Shown here: in pieces, positions 8,783 to 19,010 of the stretch
How the letters are laid out: every line of letters starts with the position of its first letter
Position numbering within the stretch: the first letter of the stretch is position 1
Assembly (NCBI GenBank): GCA_002239005.1
Contig: MPNL01000008.1
Coordinates: forward strand, 27,951 to 91,950
Source of the DNA: Truepera sp. bin119
GTDB taxonomy: Bacteria; Deinococcota; Deinococci; Deinococcales; Trueperaceae
Length of the DNA stretch: 64,000 nt
Reading direction: 5' to 3'
The notes under the pieces: model-generated
Told to the model about the DNA's origin: nothing
The model's input: the letters and a program-made list of their open reading frames with translations, nothing else
Databases searched by the model: none
Made by a program: the position numbers and the translations under genes

Positions 8783-9540
8783 GGATCTACGCTCTCGGAA
8801 CGGGCGCGCCTCTGGCTCCCGAACGGGCGACCTTGGGATTGTACGTCGAGGCCCCAGGCTGCGACCCCCTGCTGCTAGACGCCTGCGGAGGGTTTGAGAT
8901 CATCCGCCAGCTGACGGCGCTCGGTATCGACCCGATGTCGGTGCGCAACGTGGTCCTCACCCATGGCCACGGCGACCATATCGGCGGGATCATGGCGCTG
9001 CGCATCCGCCAGGTGCCCATCTGTCTCTACGGCCCGCGTGACGCCCTGTCGGCCGCGCGGGAGCTATTCCGGCTCACCTACCCCCACCTTGAGGGCAGGG
9101 CCAACCCGAAGGTCACCGAGCAACCCGTCCTACCCGGCAGGAGCTACCTCATCGGCGGCTTTCGCGTCGAGTTCTTCGCGGTCAGGCACCGGGTCCCCAC
9201 CTACGCTGTCCGGGTCGAGCAGGGGGGCAGGGTCCTGGCCTACAGCGCCGACAGCCTAGCCTGCGAGGCCCTGATCGAGTGCGCCCGCGACGCCGACCTG
9301 TTCCTCTGCGACGCCCTGTGCGCCGAGGCTGATGGATCCGAAGTCGTGGACCGCGCCCACCTGCTCATGCACCCCACCGCCAGAGAAGCCGGGGCGCTGG
9401 CGCAGGCCGCCAGCGCCAGATCCCTGGCCCTTGTCCACTTAGCCCGCTACGCCAGTCCGGCAACGATGCTTGAGGAGGCGAGGGGAGTTTTCGCTGGCTC
9501 AGTCACCGTCCCAGACGACCTCTCTCTCTTTAAGCTCTGA
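8779..9540 (+). CDS. MBL-fold metallohydrolase, RNase Z-like
   Basis: Metallo-beta-lactamase-fold hydrolase of about 253 aa. It begins RIYALGTGAPLAPERAT, typical of the RNase Z/arylsulfatase-like branch, and has the metal motif LTHGHGDHIGGI (about 54-65; HxHxDH), a later FFAVRHR histidine, SADSLACE and a VHLARYA histidine near the C-terminus. The GTG start at 8779 overlaps the upstream stop by 4 nt; the longer frame extending upstream merely shadows the sucraseferredoxin gene. Substrate unknown (phosphodiester or related ester). Confidence 0.8.
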   Translation: MRIYALGTGAPLAPERATLGLYVEAPGCDPLLLDACGGFEIIRQLTALGIDPMSVRNVVLTHGHGDHIGGIMALRIRQVPICLYGPRDALSAARELFRLTYPHLEGRANPKVTEQPVLPGRSYLIGGFRVEFFAVRHRVPTYAVRVEQGGRVLAYSADSLACEALIECARDADLFLCDALCAEADGSEVVDRAHLLMHPTAREAGALAQAASARSLALVHLARYASPATMLEEARGVFAGSVTVPDDLSLFKL

Positions 9541-9589
9541 AGAGGGAGAGGGGGCCGCCGAGACCAGTCGCCCAAGCGACCTCAGTAGC

Positions 9590-10801
9590 TCATCCCTCGA
9601 TCACGGCCAGGACATCCTTCGGGTTTACCTTCCCCTTGAACCAGACCACCCGGGCCGGTACCCGGTCCAGCTTCACCCCAGCCTTCGCCAGGTTCAGGCG
9701 CTCGGATACGGCCAGGATGAAATCGCTGCGGCCCGAACGTTCGACCTGATAGAACTTGCGCCGGAGGTACTCCGGCCTCCAGTAGCCGACGATCTCCAGG
9801 AGGAAGGTCCGCCCGTCCGGGTGGACCAGCCGGAAGTCGGGGACCATGATCGATCCGCCGGCCGCCACCAGTTCGACCTCGCGCTCAAGTCGCCACTCGG
9901 TTCCGACCCTCTCCCAACTCCTGGCAAACCCCTCCTCGACGATGCTATCGAAGACTTGGCCCCTCTTATAGTGCGACACCAGACCGCAACCGGAGTCGAG
10001 AGAGAAGCGTAGGGCTGCGGGGCCATCCTCATCGGAGCGGGGGACGAGGGAGGCGACCAGGCTCCAGCGGGTCACGTGAAGCAGGGCGGGCAGAAATTTC
10101 GCCAGATCCACCCCGTAACGGGTGCTGCGGGAGAACAGGCTGGCCGGCCCGTCGACGGTGATGGTGAAGCCCTGATCGGGATCGCCCTCGAGGTAGGCCA
10201 TCAGCCCGAACAGCTTGAGGTAGCGGAGGAGCAACTTGTACTCGCCGGGGTCGTTGCGGTAGGCGGTGAGGACGATCTCGCTGGCCCGGTAGAGCAGGCC
10301 CTGAGCCTGGGAGAGGTTATAGCGGTGGATAAGCGCCTCAGGGGTGGGGGCCTCGAAGCGGGTGAGCCGCTGGTTCTCCCGGAGGTCGGCGTAGAGGCCC
10401 TGGTGGATCTCGGAGGCTTCGACCTCACGACCCAGCTCTTCCGAGAGGGCGTGTGCAAGTTCGGAGAGGACCGCCTCGGTGGTGGTCGTCCCGGGGGGCC
10501 TCTCCGCCGCGAGAGCGAAGGTTCGCAAGCGCAACCGGTCGGGCTCGTAGGGGGCACGGGTCTCGAAGTCGCAGAAGGACTGGAGCAGGTGGGCCAAGCC
10601 CCGCTTGACCCGGTAGTCGGTCTCCTCACCCTCGAGAGCCTGGAGCTGCTCATCAAGGTCGCTGCGGCGCTCACCCAGACAGCTCCTGAAGAGACCGATG
10701 ATCTCCTCAGCCATCTCCAGGGTCGATCGGTTGAGAGGGAGGCGCCGGGGGTGGAGTTCCTCGCCACGCCGCCGGTACATGAGGAGTTCACTGGGAAGCA
10801 C
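9590..10801 (-). CDS. DUF790 / Bax1-like endonuclease partner of XPB
   Basis: A 403-aa DUF790 protein, the family of archaeal Bax1, a flap/structure-specific endonuclease that binds XPB helicase. N-terminal MLPSELLMYRRRGEELHPRRL is characteristic. The C-terminal nuclease core is visible as SIMVPDFRLVHPDGRTFLLE (about 323-342), fitting a PD-(D/E)xK type site with D and ExV (LLEIVGYW), followed by YLRRKFYQVERSGRSDFILA. It lies 35 nt downstream of the XPB-like helicase on the same strand, the conserved arrangement for this pair. Likely role: incision in a nucleotide-excision-type repair. Confidence 0.85.
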   Translation of the reverse strand: MLPSELLMYRRRGEELHPRRLPLNRSTLEMAEEIIGLFRSCLGERRSDLDEQLQALEGEETDYRVKRGLAHLLQSFCDFETRAPYEPDRLRLRTFALAAERPPGTTTTEAVLSELAHALSEELGREVEASEIHQGLYADLRENQRLTRFEAPTPEALIHRYNLSQAQGLLYRASEIVLTAYRNDPGEYKLLLRYLKLFGLMAYLEGDPDQGFTITVDGPASLFSRSTRYGVDLAKFLPALLHVTRWSLVASLVPRSDEDGPAALRFSLDSGCGLVSHYKRGQVFDSIVEEGFARSWERVGTEWRLEREVELVAAGGSIMVPDFRLVHPDGRTFLLEIVGYWRPEYLRRKFYQVERSGRSDFILAVSERLNLAKAGVKLDRVPARVVWFKGKVNPKDVLAVIEG

Positions 10802-10836
10802 GTAATATCCCTTCGCAAGGGCTCTGCGGGAGTCCT

Positions 10837-12249
10837 TCAGAGATCCTCGAAGGAGAGCCCCTCCTGGATGTTGATCGGGTCGAGCGGGACTTTGGCCCGC
10901 CGACGCTTCAAGACCCCCTCCTCGCCGGTCTTCTCAGCAACCAACTCGTAGAGCGACACCAGCTTACCCTCACCCCGGCGAAGGATCCGGCCGAGACGCT
11001 GAACGTACTCCCGGGCGGAGCCGGTTCCAGAGAGCACGATGGCGATGTTGGCGTCGGGCACATCGACCCCCTCGTTGAGAACTCTCGAGGTGACGATGCG
11101 AGGGTAACGGCCCTCCCTGAAGGCGGAGAGCACCTCGTGCCGCTCTTTGACCTTGGTCTGATGGGTGATGGCGGGGATGAGAAGCTCGTGCGAGACCCGG
11201 TAGGCGGTAGCGTTGTCGTCGGTAAAGATGAGCACCCGGTCGGCCCGGTGCTGGAGCAACAGATCCTTAAGGACCCGCAGCTTGGCGTCGGTCCCGAAGG
11301 CGATGCGGCGGGCCTCGCGATGGGCAAGCATGGCGGCCCTGCCGGCCCTGGAGCGGGCGCTCTCGCGCACGAACTGGTGCCAGCCTTCGAGGCTTCCCAG
11401 GTGAATGCCCTTACTGCGCAGGAAGGCGTTGCGGCGTTCGGTGAGGTTGTCGTAGCGGGCCCGCTCGCTCTTCGACAGATCCACTCCGATCCGCACCACC
11501 CGGTGCCGGGCTAGGGTATCGCCGGCGAGATCGGCGATCTCGCGCCGGAAGACGAGGGGACCGATCAGGGTGAGCAGGTCCTGGTGACGACCGTCGCTCC
11601 GCTCAGGCGTGGCGGTTAGTCCCAGCCGGTAAGGGGCCAGGGAGCTCTCCGCAATCGAGCGAAGGAAGTTGCCGGGTAGGTGGTGACACTCGTCGAAGAT
11701 GAGCAGGCCGTACCGGTTACCGAGGGCGGCGGCGTGAATAGCGGCGCTGTCATAGGTGGCAACCAGCACAGGGGTGCGGTCGTGCGACCCGCCTCCGAGG
11801 ATCCCGACCTCGACATCGGGGAAGCTGGCCTCGAGGTTGGCGTACCACTGGTGGAGCAGGTCGAGGGTCGGGACCACCACCAGGGTACTGCGAGGGGTCA
11901 CCGCCATAGCGAGCAGGGCCAGATGGGTCTTCCCACTCCCGGTAGGGAGGACCACGACGCCGCGCCGGCCGCTCTCGATCCAATTGCCGAGGGCCTCCCG
12001 CTGATGCGGAAACGGGGTCATGGTGATGGCTAGGTCGAGCTCCAGACGCTCGAAGGCGCGGGCGCGGTCCCGGACCTCGATGCCCTCGGCACCTACCGCC
12101 AGGATGAACTCGCGGTAGGCAGACGCTGGCATACGGAACCGCTCGACCCGATCGTCCCAGGTGACGAACTCGAGCCAGGCGCGGCCACGGGGGGGCGGAT
12201 GGAGGATCAGGGTGCCGCGGTCGAAGGTGAGTGTGGGGGTGCGACCCAC
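10837..12249 (-). CDS. XPB-like DEAD/DEAH-box DNA helicase
   Basis: A 470-aa SF2 helicase of the bacterial XPB type. Motif I LPTGSGKTHLA (about 100-110), motif II DECHH (about 186-190), motif III LTATPERSD, and the C-terminal RecA lobe with FTDDNATAYRVS, TSRVLNEGVDVP and motif VI QRLGRILRRGEGK are all present. An N-terminal roughly 80-residue segment precedes motif Q-like TMTPFPHQREAL. In archaea XPB and Bax1 form a complex that opens and cuts DNA around damage; the adjacent DUF790 gene supports the same here. It diverges from the isomerase gene at 12393. Confidence 0.88.
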   Translation of the reverse strand: MGRTPTLTFDRGTLILHPPPRGRAWLEFVTWDDRVERFRMPASAYREFILAVGAEGIEVRDRARAFERLELDLAITMTPFPHQREALGNWIESGRRGVVVLPTGSGKTHLALLAMAVTPRSTLVVVPTLDLLHQWYANLEASFPDVEVGILGGGSHDRTPVLVATYDSAAIHAAALGNRYGLLIFDECHHLPGNFLRSIAESSLAPYRLGLTATPERSDGRHQDLLTLIGPLVFRREIADLAGDTLARHRVVRIGVDLSKSERARYDNLTERRNAFLRSKGIHLGSLEGWHQFVRESARSRAGRAAMLAHREARRIAFGTDAKLRVLKDLLLQHRADRVLIFTDDNATAYRVSHELLIPAITHQTKVKERHEVLSAFREGRYPRIVTSRVLNEGVDVPDANIAIVLSGTGSAREYVQRLGRILRRGEGKLVSLYELVAEKTGEEGVLKRRRAKVPLDPINIQEGLSFEDL

Positions 12250-12392
12250 GGCAAAAGCCTAGCACCCCTCGTTGCCGGGGACCGAAAGGGGGCAGAAGGT
12301 GGCCCGGAGGCTGCATGCTAGAGTTGCAGCCGTGCCCTCCGGTGCCAAGCTGGCACCTGAAGCGCACTCCCGCTTTCGGGAAGGGAATACCG

Positions 12393-13271
12393 ATGTTGCC
12401 AAGGACCGATAACAGGCTCAGAATCGGGGGACCTGTCTACGTCGACGAGAGGATTCCGGAGAAGCTCGTCGAGGCTCACCGCCGAAGCGGTTTCGCCGCC
12501 GCCTTCGACCCCGGCGTAGAGGACCCGGCCCTCCTCGAAGAGATCAAGGCCGCCTACCGGGAGGCCGACATCGTCATCGCTGAGACCGGTGCCTTCGTCA
12601 TCAACATGCTTGACCCGGATGAGGAGCGGCGCCAGGCGAACATCGACCGCATCTGCCGGCGACTGGAGCGGGCGGACCGGGTAGGCTCGCTCTGCTGCGT
12701 GGCTCACGGCGGGTCGCCGAACCCCCGCAACCTGCTGGCACACAACCCAGAAAACTTCAGCCGGGCGACCTTCGACGGCATCGTCAAGGCGGTCCAGCAG
12801 ATTATCGACAGGGTCGAACCGACCTGCACCAGGTTCGTGCTCGAGACGGAGTCGCGCATCCTGCCGGACAACCCCGACAGCTACCTGGAGATCCTAGAGG
12901 CGGTGGACCGCTCCGCCTTCGCAGTGCACCTCGACCCGATCAATATCACTTCGAGTCCGAGGCGGTTCTACTTCAGCGGGGAGTTCATCCGAGACTGCTT
13001 CTCCAAGCTCGGACCCTGGATCGTGAGCAGCCACGCCAAGGATATCCAGATGGTACCGGGAGCCCAGGTTCGGTTCGAAGAGACCTTCTGCGGCAACGGC
13101 GGCATCGACTTCGACAGCTATATCACGGAGCTGGTGAGGCTCGAAAGCGACGTACCGCTCATGATCGAGCATGTCACGCCGCGGCAGCTCCCCTGGGCGC
13201 GCGACTACCTGTTCCAACGTGCGGAGGCGGTCGGCGTAGAGATAAGGAACGGCGAGTGCAGGAGAGCCTGA
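12393..13271 (+). CDS. Xylose-isomerase-like TIM-barrel sugar epimerase/isomerase
   Basis: A 292-aa protein of the sugar phosphate isomerase/epimerase superfamily (AP endonuclease 2/xylose isomerase TIM barrel). Visible metal-ligand strands: RFVLETES (Glu), FAVHLDPINI (His/Asp), IVSSHAKDI (His) and PLMIEHV (Glu). ATG 12393 is chosen because the upstream part of the open frame reads through the divergent promoter region and is not protein-like; an AGGGAA sequence precedes this ATG. The substrate is not evident from neighbours. Confidence 0.75.
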   Translation: MLPRTDNRLRIGGPVYVDERIPEKLVEAHRRSGFAAAFDPGVEDPALLEEIKAAYREADIVIAETGAFVINMLDPDEERRQANIDRICRRLERADRVGSLCCVAHGGSPNPRNLLAHNPENFSRATFDGIVKAVQQIIDRVEPTCTRFVLETESRILPDNPDSYLEILEAVDRSAFAVHLDPINITSSPRRFYFSGEFIRDCFSKLGPWIVSSHAKDIQMVPGAQVRFEETFCGNGGIDFDSYITELVRLESDVPLMIEHVTPRQLPWARDYLFQRAEAVGVEIRNGECRRA

Positions 13272-13497
13272 AAGGGGCGGACGTCTGCATGACAGAGAAA
13301 GTTTAAGGATCCGCACGCACCCTTCCCCACTCCGCCGCAATCCCCCAACGACCTCGGCATCGCCCTAAACCCTCACCTCAACGACCCTGGGAGGACGCCC
13401 CGCTTCGGTGCGCACGAGCGCTGGCTCTCCCTAATACCGAACAGCTCCCCGAGACCAATTCCGTCAGAACGAACATCGCGATATAGGGCCTGGCACC

Positions 13498-14106
13498 CTA
13501 CCTGTGACCCCAATCCTCATCGTCAGCAGCGCTGGGGGCTAGGCCCAGGGTGTCGCCAGCGCTGGTCACCCCTAGCCCCAGAACGGTCCGGTTGGCGTAG
13601 GCGAAGTAGCTCACCACCTGATTGACCTCAAGGATCTCGCCGTCGTCAAACCCGGCAAGTCGGAGCACCTCCAGATCGCCCTCCCGGATACCCGCAGGGT
13701 CCAGCGTGAGTTTTCGCGCGAAGCGAAATGCCTCCAACTCGCGCCCCTCAAAGACCTGCTCCGGGCGCTCTCGCTCGAGTGCAGAGCAAATGTTTCGGGC
13801 TCGCTCATCATCGTCGAGCAGGCGCCGAAGACCCTCCGCGTGGTGCTTCACGCAGTATTCGCAACGGTTGAGCAGACTGACAAACACGCCGAGAGCCTCA
13901 AGCAACCAGCGGGGAAGCCGGTTCCGGGTGTGGTGCAACACGGCTTTGTAGAGTGCCAGGTGTCCCTCGAGCGTGTGAGGCCGCAAGCTGTGGACCTGGA
14001 GGATATTGTCCACCTGTCCTTGGGGGCCGGCTACGCGAGCGTAGAAGGTCTTCAGTCGACCCTCGGCTTCGGCGGGCGGTATCGCCCGGATCCAAGGGCG
14101 AGTCAT
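13498..14106 (-). CDS. Carboxymuconolactone decarboxylase/AhpD-like peroxidase-related protein
   Basis: A 202-aa CMD-family protein of the peroxidase-related subgroup. The AhpD-type redox motif is [13 protein letters not shown] (about 79-91), giving CxxC followed by histidines. Downstream [21 protein letters not shown] matches the second helix bundle of the family. Likely a thiol-dependent peroxide/disulfide reductase or a ring-opening enzyme. It overlaps the end of the phosphoglucomutase gene by 4 nt (ATGA), so it is the second gene of that operon. Confidence 0.82.
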   Translation of the reverse strand: MTRPWIRAIPPAEAEGRLKTFYARVAGPQGQVDNILQVHSLRPHTLEGHLALYKAVLHHTRNRLPRWLLEALGVFVSLLNRCEYCVKHHAEGLRRLLDDDERARNICSALERERPEQVFEGRELEAFRFARKLTLDPAGIREGDLEVLRLAGFDDGEILEVNQVVSYFAYANRTVLGLGVTSAGDTLGLAPSAADDEDWGHR

Positions 14107-15752
14107 GCCTTCACCTCTGCGAAGGCCGTCTGCACGATCTCCCGGGCCTCCCCGATCAACCTCTCCAGATGTGCCTCGCCCCGGAAGCTCTCAGCGTAGA
14201 TCTTGTAGATATCCTCGGTACCCGATGGGCGCGCAGCAAACCATCCCCCCTCACTCACCACCTTCAGGCCGCCGAGTGGGGCATCGTTCCCCGGGGCGCG
14301 GATGAGCTTTGCGACGATCCTATCGCCAGCCAGCTCCTCGGCACTCACCACCTCCGGCGAGAGTGAGGCAAGCACTGCCTTCTGCTGGGGCGTGGCGGAG
14401 GTCTCGCTACGGCGATAGAGCGGGCTGCCGAAGCGGGCCTCGAGGTGCCGATAGTGCTCGGCAGGATCCACGCTGGTCACAGCGACTATCTCGGCGGCGA
14501 GCAGGCCGAGGATGATTCCGTCCTTGTCAGTGGTCCAGGGGCTACCGTCCCGGCGTAGGAAGGAGGCACCAGCGCTCTCCTCTCCACCAAAAGCGCAGCT
14601 CCCCGAGAGGAGGCCGTCCACAAACCACTTGAAACCGACCGGTACCTCCAGGAGCGGTCGTTCCAGATCGGCAGCGATCCGATCGATCAGAGAACTCGAT
14701 ACCAGCGTCTTGCCGACTGCGGCGTCTGAGGGCCATTCGGGCCGATGTTCGAACAGGTAATTGATCGCCACAGCCAGGTAGTGGTTCGGGTTCATCAGGC
14801 CTGTGGGGGTGACGATGCCGTGTCGATCTGCATCGGGGTCGTTGCCAAAGGCGATGTCGAAGCGGTCTTTGAGTCCGATGAGACTGGCCATAGCGTAGGG
14901 AGATGAGCAGTCCATCCGGATCTTGCCATCACCATCCACGGTCATGAACGAGAAGGTGGGGTCGACGCGATCGTTGACCACCGTGAGGTCGAGTCGGTAC
15001 CGCTCCGCGATCGGTGTCCAGTAGGCCAGTGCTGCCCCCCCCATCGGATCGACACCGATCCTAATTCCAGACGCAGCCACTGCCTCGAGATCGATGGCAC
15101 TGTCGAGGTCCGCGACATAAGGCGTGATGAGATCCCTGCGGTGGGTGGTCTCCGCAGCGAGGGCGCGGGCGAAGGGGAAGCGCGCAACGCCCTGGAGACC
15201 GCCCTCAAGAAACTCATTGGCCCGACGTTCGATCCAGCCGGTGGTCTCGGTCCCCGCAGGTCCTCCGTGAGGAGGATTGTACTTGAACCCGCCATCTCTG
15301 GGAGGGTTGTGCGACGGGGTGATAACCACCCCGTCGGCCCGCGCTGCCCCGGAGGCCTCACAGTTGTGGGTAAGGATGGCGTGCGAGATGACCGGGGTGG
15401 GAGTAAAGCCGAGCTCCTGATCGACCACGACATCGACACCGTTGGCGGCGAACACCTCGACGGCGCTGCGCAGGGCGGCCTCCGACAGGGCGTGGCTGTC
15501 CGCTCCAACGAAGAGCGGTCCGCGAACGCCCTGCCTGGAACGGTATTCGCTCACCGCCTGGGTGATCGCCAGGATATGGTCCTCGTTAAAGCTGAGATCG
15601 GACGAACTGCCGCGGTGGCCTGAGGTTCCGAAGCCGATCCTCTGATCAGGAATCGCCGCATCGGGCCTGAGGCTATAGTAGTCGGCCATCAGCTCGGGCA
15701 CGCTGATCAGCAGGTCGTGCGGGGCCGGCGTGCCGGCGAGGGGGTGGGTCAT
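14103..15752 (-). CDS. pgm: Phosphoglucomutase (alpha-D-glucose specific)
   Basis: A 549-aa alpha-D-phosphohexomutase interconverting glucose 1- and 6-phosphate. Motifs in order: [10 protein letters not shown] (about 41-50), phosphoserine loop [10 protein letters not shown] (about 144-153), metal loop NDPDADRHG (about 302-310), sugar loop GEESAGASF (about 391-399) and phosphate-binding [10 protein letters not shown] near the C-terminus. Length matches the bacterial Pgm family (about 546). A strong AGGAGG Shine-Dalgarno precedes the ATG at 15752. Links glycogen/polysaccharide synthesis to glycolysis. Confidence 0.93.
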   Translation of the reverse strand: MTHPLAGTPAPHDLLISVPELMADYYSLRPDAAIPDQRIGFGTSGHRGSSSDLSFNEDHILAITQAVSEYRSRQGVRGPLFVGADSHALSEAALRSAVEVFAANGVDVVVDQELGFTPTPVISHAILTHNCEASGAARADGVVITPSHNPPRDGGFKYNPPHGGPAGTETTGWIERRANEFLEGGLQGVARFPFARALAAETTHRRDLITPYVADLDSAIDLEAVAASGIRIGVDPMGGAALAYWTPIAERYRLDLTVVNDRVDPTFSFMTVDGDGKIRMDCSSPYAMASLIGLKDRFDIAFGNDPDADRHGIVTPTGLMNPNHYLAVAINYLFEHRPEWPSDAAVGKTLVSSSLIDRIAADLERPLLEVPVGFKWFVDGLLSGSCAFGGEESAGASFLRRDGSPWTTDKDGIILGLLAAEIVAVTSVDPAEHYRHLEARFGSPLYRRSETSATPQQKAVLASLSPEVVSAEELAGDRIVAKLIRAPGNDAPLGGLKVVSEGGWFAARPSGTEDIYKIYAESFRGEAHLERLIGEAREIVQTAFAEVKA

Positions 15753-16166
15753 GGCAGCCTCCTACGGCGCGAGGTACCACCTAAGGATAGCAGTGCCCGA
15801 CGAGACCCCAGGGTTTCGAGATCCTCCTGTGGCCAAGAGTACTCCCTCAAACATGATCGGCCCGATTCTCACTCTGGACCTCCGGTGTGGGCCCAGACGC
15901 ACTCCCGTCGTGATCCAACAGGCAAAGTTCGTGGAAGACCCGGCGCTTCAGACCGGGTTAGGTGGCGGCACTCGGGTTCTCGGCATGACCGATCTGTGCA
16001 GCCGACCGCCGCTACTCTACTCACCAAGCCCCACCCCTTAAGGGAGTCGCTGGGGAGCGCGATCTACCGGGACTCGTATACCTCAGCTTGAGAACCCTAA
16101 TGGCCCTTGGCCTGCAGGCAGTGGGGCGGCGGCGTCCAGTAAGAGTGGCTACGCACAACCGTCAAA
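15753..16166. other. Intergenic, no gene recognised
   Basis: About 410 bp between the pgm start and the hppA terminator; it must hold the pgm promoter. No convincing ORF or RNA was seen. Confidence 0.5.
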
Positions 16167-16199
16167 GATCCCTCCGGAGGTCTGGTCCCCGGAGGGATC
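16167..16199 (-). terminator. Stem-loop downstream of hppA
   Basis: Perfect 11-bp stem GATCCCTCCGG (16167-16177) / CCGGAGGGATC (16189-16199) with an 11-nt loop, 36 nt past the hppA stop. In the hppA direction it is followed by only TTTG, so it is a GC-rich terminator with a weak U tract, or an mRNA 3'-stabilising hairpin. Confidence 0.65.
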
Positions 16200-16234
16200 G
16201 CTCCAAGCGGACAGGGTCGGCCGTTCAGACTAGC

Positions 16235-18319
16235 CTAGAGCAGGATCCCACCCACATTGGCGATAATGCCCGCAAAGATCAGGGCGACCGTGTTGATCAC
16301 CTTGATGAGCGGATTGATCGACGGTCCGGCGGTGTCCTTGTAGGGGTCGCCGACCGTGTCGCCCACCACGGCGGCCTCGTGTGCCCCACTACCCTTCCCA
16401 CCGTGATGACCATCCTCGATATACTTCTTGGCGTTATCCCAGGCGCCGCCACCGTTCGACATCATCAGTGCCATCATCAGGCCTGAGGCGATCACCCCGA
16501 TGAGCAGACCTCCCAGGGCCAGCGGGCCAAACAGGAGGCCGACCGCCATTGGGGCCACTACTGCAAGCACCCCCGGAACGGCCATCTCGCGCAGGGCCGC
16601 CCGCGTCACGATGTCGACTGCACGACCGTACTCGGGCTTGCCGGTGCCCTCCAGAATGCCCTCAATCTCGCGGAACTGCCGCCGCACCTCCTCAATAACC
16701 GCACCAGCGGCCTTGCCGACCGACTCCATCAGAAAGGAGCTGAACAGGAAGGGAAGCATGGCACCGGTCAGGAGCCCGATCAGCACAATGGGGTCGTTTA
16801 GCCTGAAGGTGCTCTCACCGAGATCGAGGCGCTCGGCGTAGTCTGCAAACAGCACCAGTGCGGCTAGGGCCGCTGAGCCGATGGCGTAGCCCTTGGTGAC
16901 CGCCTTGGTGGTGTTGCCGACAGCGTCGAGCGCATCGGTGTTGGTGCGCACCTCCTCGGGCAGCTCGCTCATCTCGGCAATGCCGCCGGCGTTGTCGGTA
17001 ATCGGTCCGTAGGTGTCCATCGCTACAATCATGCCGGTGACCGACAGCATTGCCACCGCCGCGACTGCGATGCCGTAGAGGCCCGCCAACAGGAATGCTG
17101 CAAAGCTGGCCAGTACCAGCACGATCACGGGCAGCGCGGTTGATTGCATGCCGACTGCCAAGCCGCTAATGATATTGGTGGCACTGCCGGTGACTGAGGA
17201 GTCGGCGATGCGTTGCACGGGGCTAAACCGGGTGCTGGTGTAGTACTCGGTGATGAACATGATCAGGATCGTCACCACGATACCGATCACGCTGGTGAGG
17301 AACAGAGGGAACCACCCGTCGAGGTTCTCGATTGCGGCGAAGTCGAAGTCGCGGAAGACCAGGATCGAAGCGACGAAGAAACCTATTATGCTTAGGGCGG
17401 CGCTGATAAAGACGCCACGATAGAGGGCCGCCATGATGTTGCCGTCGGGACCGAGTCGCACGAAGAAGACGCCGATAATCGAAACCACAATCGCGATCGC
17501 GCCCAGGATCAGTGGGTAGATCACCATCGCCGTGACGGCGTGCGTTCCGGGCAGCAGGAACCCCAGGAACACCGCGCCGATCGCGGTCACTGCGTAGGTT
17601 TCGAACAGATCGGCACCCATGCCGGCGCAGTCGCCCACATTGTCACCCACGTTGTCGGCGATCACCGCCGGATTGCGCGGATCGTCCTCGGGGATGCCGA
17701 CCTCAACCTTGCCCACTAGATCGGCCCCTACGTCGGCCGCCTTAGTATAGATGCCGCCACCGACACGGGCGAAGAGGCTGATCAGACTGGCACCGAAGGC
17801 GAAGCCGATCAGCGGCTCGATCGGGTTGGCAAGTTCGAGCACGACGTAGAACAGCCAGAAGAAACCCGCTACCCCGAGGAGCGCCAATCCTGCCACCGCG
17901 AGACCCGCCACAGCGCCGCCGTTGAAGGCGATCCGAAGGGCCCCGGAGAGACCCTCCCGGGCTGCCTGGGCGACCCGGACGTTGGCGCGCACCGCCACGT
18001 TCATACCGACGTTGCCACTGATGCCAGAGAACAGGGCGCCGACCGCAAAGCCGATGGTGGTCCACCACCACTGTGCCCGCTCCACACCGCTACTGAAAAG
18101 GGCTACGATCACGAACACGGCGACGATGATCACAGCCACCACGAAGATGGTACGGTACTGACGGTTCATGTACGCTGATGCGCCCTGCCGGACGGCGTTT
18201 GAGATCTCCACCATGCGACTCGTACCGGTCTCGGCCTGCAGGACATTCTGGGCGAACAGCCCTGCAGCGATAAGAGCGACAATTGCCGCCAGCGGGATCA
18301 GGATGATAAGTCCGTCCAT
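16235..18319 (-). CDS. hppA: K+-independent H+-translocating membrane pyrophosphatase
   Basis: A 694-aa integral membrane pyrophosphatase coupling PPi hydrolysis to ion pumping. The substrate site is clear: [20 protein letters not shown] (about 187-206), then [21 protein letters not shown] (about 211-231). About 15-16 hydrophobic helices are visible. The cation-dependence signature near residue 460 reads [10 protein letters not shown], with Lys and Thr at the two positions that are Ala and Gly in K+-dependent enzymes; this predicts a K+-independent proton pump. A GGAGGCTAA spacer precedes ATG 18319. It runs alone with a hairpin after its stop. Confidence 0.93.
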   Translation of the reverse strand: MDGLIILIPLAAIVALIAAGLFAQNVLQAETGTSRMVEISNAVRQGASAYMNRQYRTIFVVAVIIVAVFVIVALFSSGVERAQWWWTTIGFAVGALFSGISGNVGMNVAVRANVRVAQAAREGLSGALRIAFNGGAVAGLAVAGLALLGVAGFFWLFYVVLELANPIEPLIGFAFGASLISLFARVGGGIYTKAADVGADLVGKVEVGIPEDDPRNPAVIADNVGDNVGDCAGMGADLFETYAVTAIGAVFLGFLLPGTHAVTAMVIYPLILGAIAIVVSIIGVFFVRLGPDGNIMAALYRGVFISAALSIIGFFVASILVFRDFDFAAIENLDGWFPLFLTSVIGIVVTILIMFITEYYTSTRFSPVQRIADSSVTGSATNIISGLAVGMQSTALPVIVLVLASFAAFLLAGLYGIAVAAVAMLSVTGMIVAMDTYGPITDNAGGIAEMSELPEEVRTNTDALDAVGNTTKAVTKGYAIGSAALAALVLFADYAERLDLGESTFRLNDPIVLIGLLTGAMLPFLFSSFLMESVGKAAGAVIEEVRRQFREIEGILEGTGKPEYGRAVDIVTRAALREMAVPGVLAVVAPMAVGLLFGPLALGGLLIGVIASGLMMALMMSNGGGAWDNAKKYIEDGHHGGKGSGAHEAAVVGDTVGDPYKDTAGPSINPLIKVINTVALIFAGIIANVGGILL

Positions 18320-18643
18320 TTAGCCTCCAATAGTGTGCCCCAGGGAGGCGCAGCGGTTCGGCACCGCAGACTCCTGGGTATGGCGTTCAACGCAAGCGGA
18401 AGTTTAACACGGGCAAATCGTTGTGGCGGGGCAAGAGATGAGGCTGGTGATCTGGCGGGAGGTGGTCGGCTGAGACCAGCCGACTTGGTTAGCGGGGGTC
18501 AGCGCCACCCCAGCTATCGTCCACGCCCAACGCTGACACCTTACATCCATCACCGACCTGGGCTCCAGGTTGCCACCGGGGAGCTGCGAGAGCCTGGTCT
18601 CGACTGCGGAGGAGATCGGCACTGAGCGGGGATCTCGTGACCC
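18320..18643. other. Intergenic upstream of hppA
   Basis: About 320 bp, presumably with the hppA promoter. Nothing else recognised. Confidence 0.45.
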
Positions 18644-18826
18644 CTACAGCACCCAGAGCACCAAGAGCGCTCCCAGCAGCGCTACCCACCCTGTCACCAT
18701 TGCAAGGCGCTGCGCTGCGGGAGTATCGAGTTCGTTGCGGAGTGGTGGGAAGTAGCGCACCGCTAGAGTGAAGAACCACAGGACGATCAAAGGGACCCAC
18801 ACAAAGGGCTTGGCTGAGTCAGGCAC
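18644..18826 (-). CDS. Small two-helix membrane protein (hypothetical)
   Basis: A 60-aa frame from GTG 18826 with two clear transmembrane segments, VWVPLIVLWFFTLAVRYF (about 9-26) and LAMVTGWVALLGALLVLWVL (about 41-60), joined by a short polar loop. Not recognised as a family member. The composition is membrane-protein-like rather than random, and no stronger frame competes with it, but with no Shine-Dalgarno or conserved neighbour the call is tentative. Confidence 0.45.
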   Translation of the reverse strand: MPDSAKPFVWVPLIVLWFFTLAVRYFPPLRNELDTPAAQRLAMVTGWVALLGALLVLWVL

Positions 18827-19010
18827 AACCCATTGTACTCCCGGTCATCCCTCCCGCCACTCTGGCCAAGAGATGATGGGTCCGTAGCCGGTATGGAGCT
18901 GCGAGAGCGGTGCCACCGGTCCAGAGCGGACTTCGAGGCGATGGGCGTCTCATCTAGCCGACTCAGACTCGGCAGACTCTTCCCCTCTGTGAGACCCGGT
19001 AGACTGGCGC

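Noticed and set aside
10076..10951. 291-residue plus-strand frame
   Set aside because: Antisense to Bax1; low-complexity translation.
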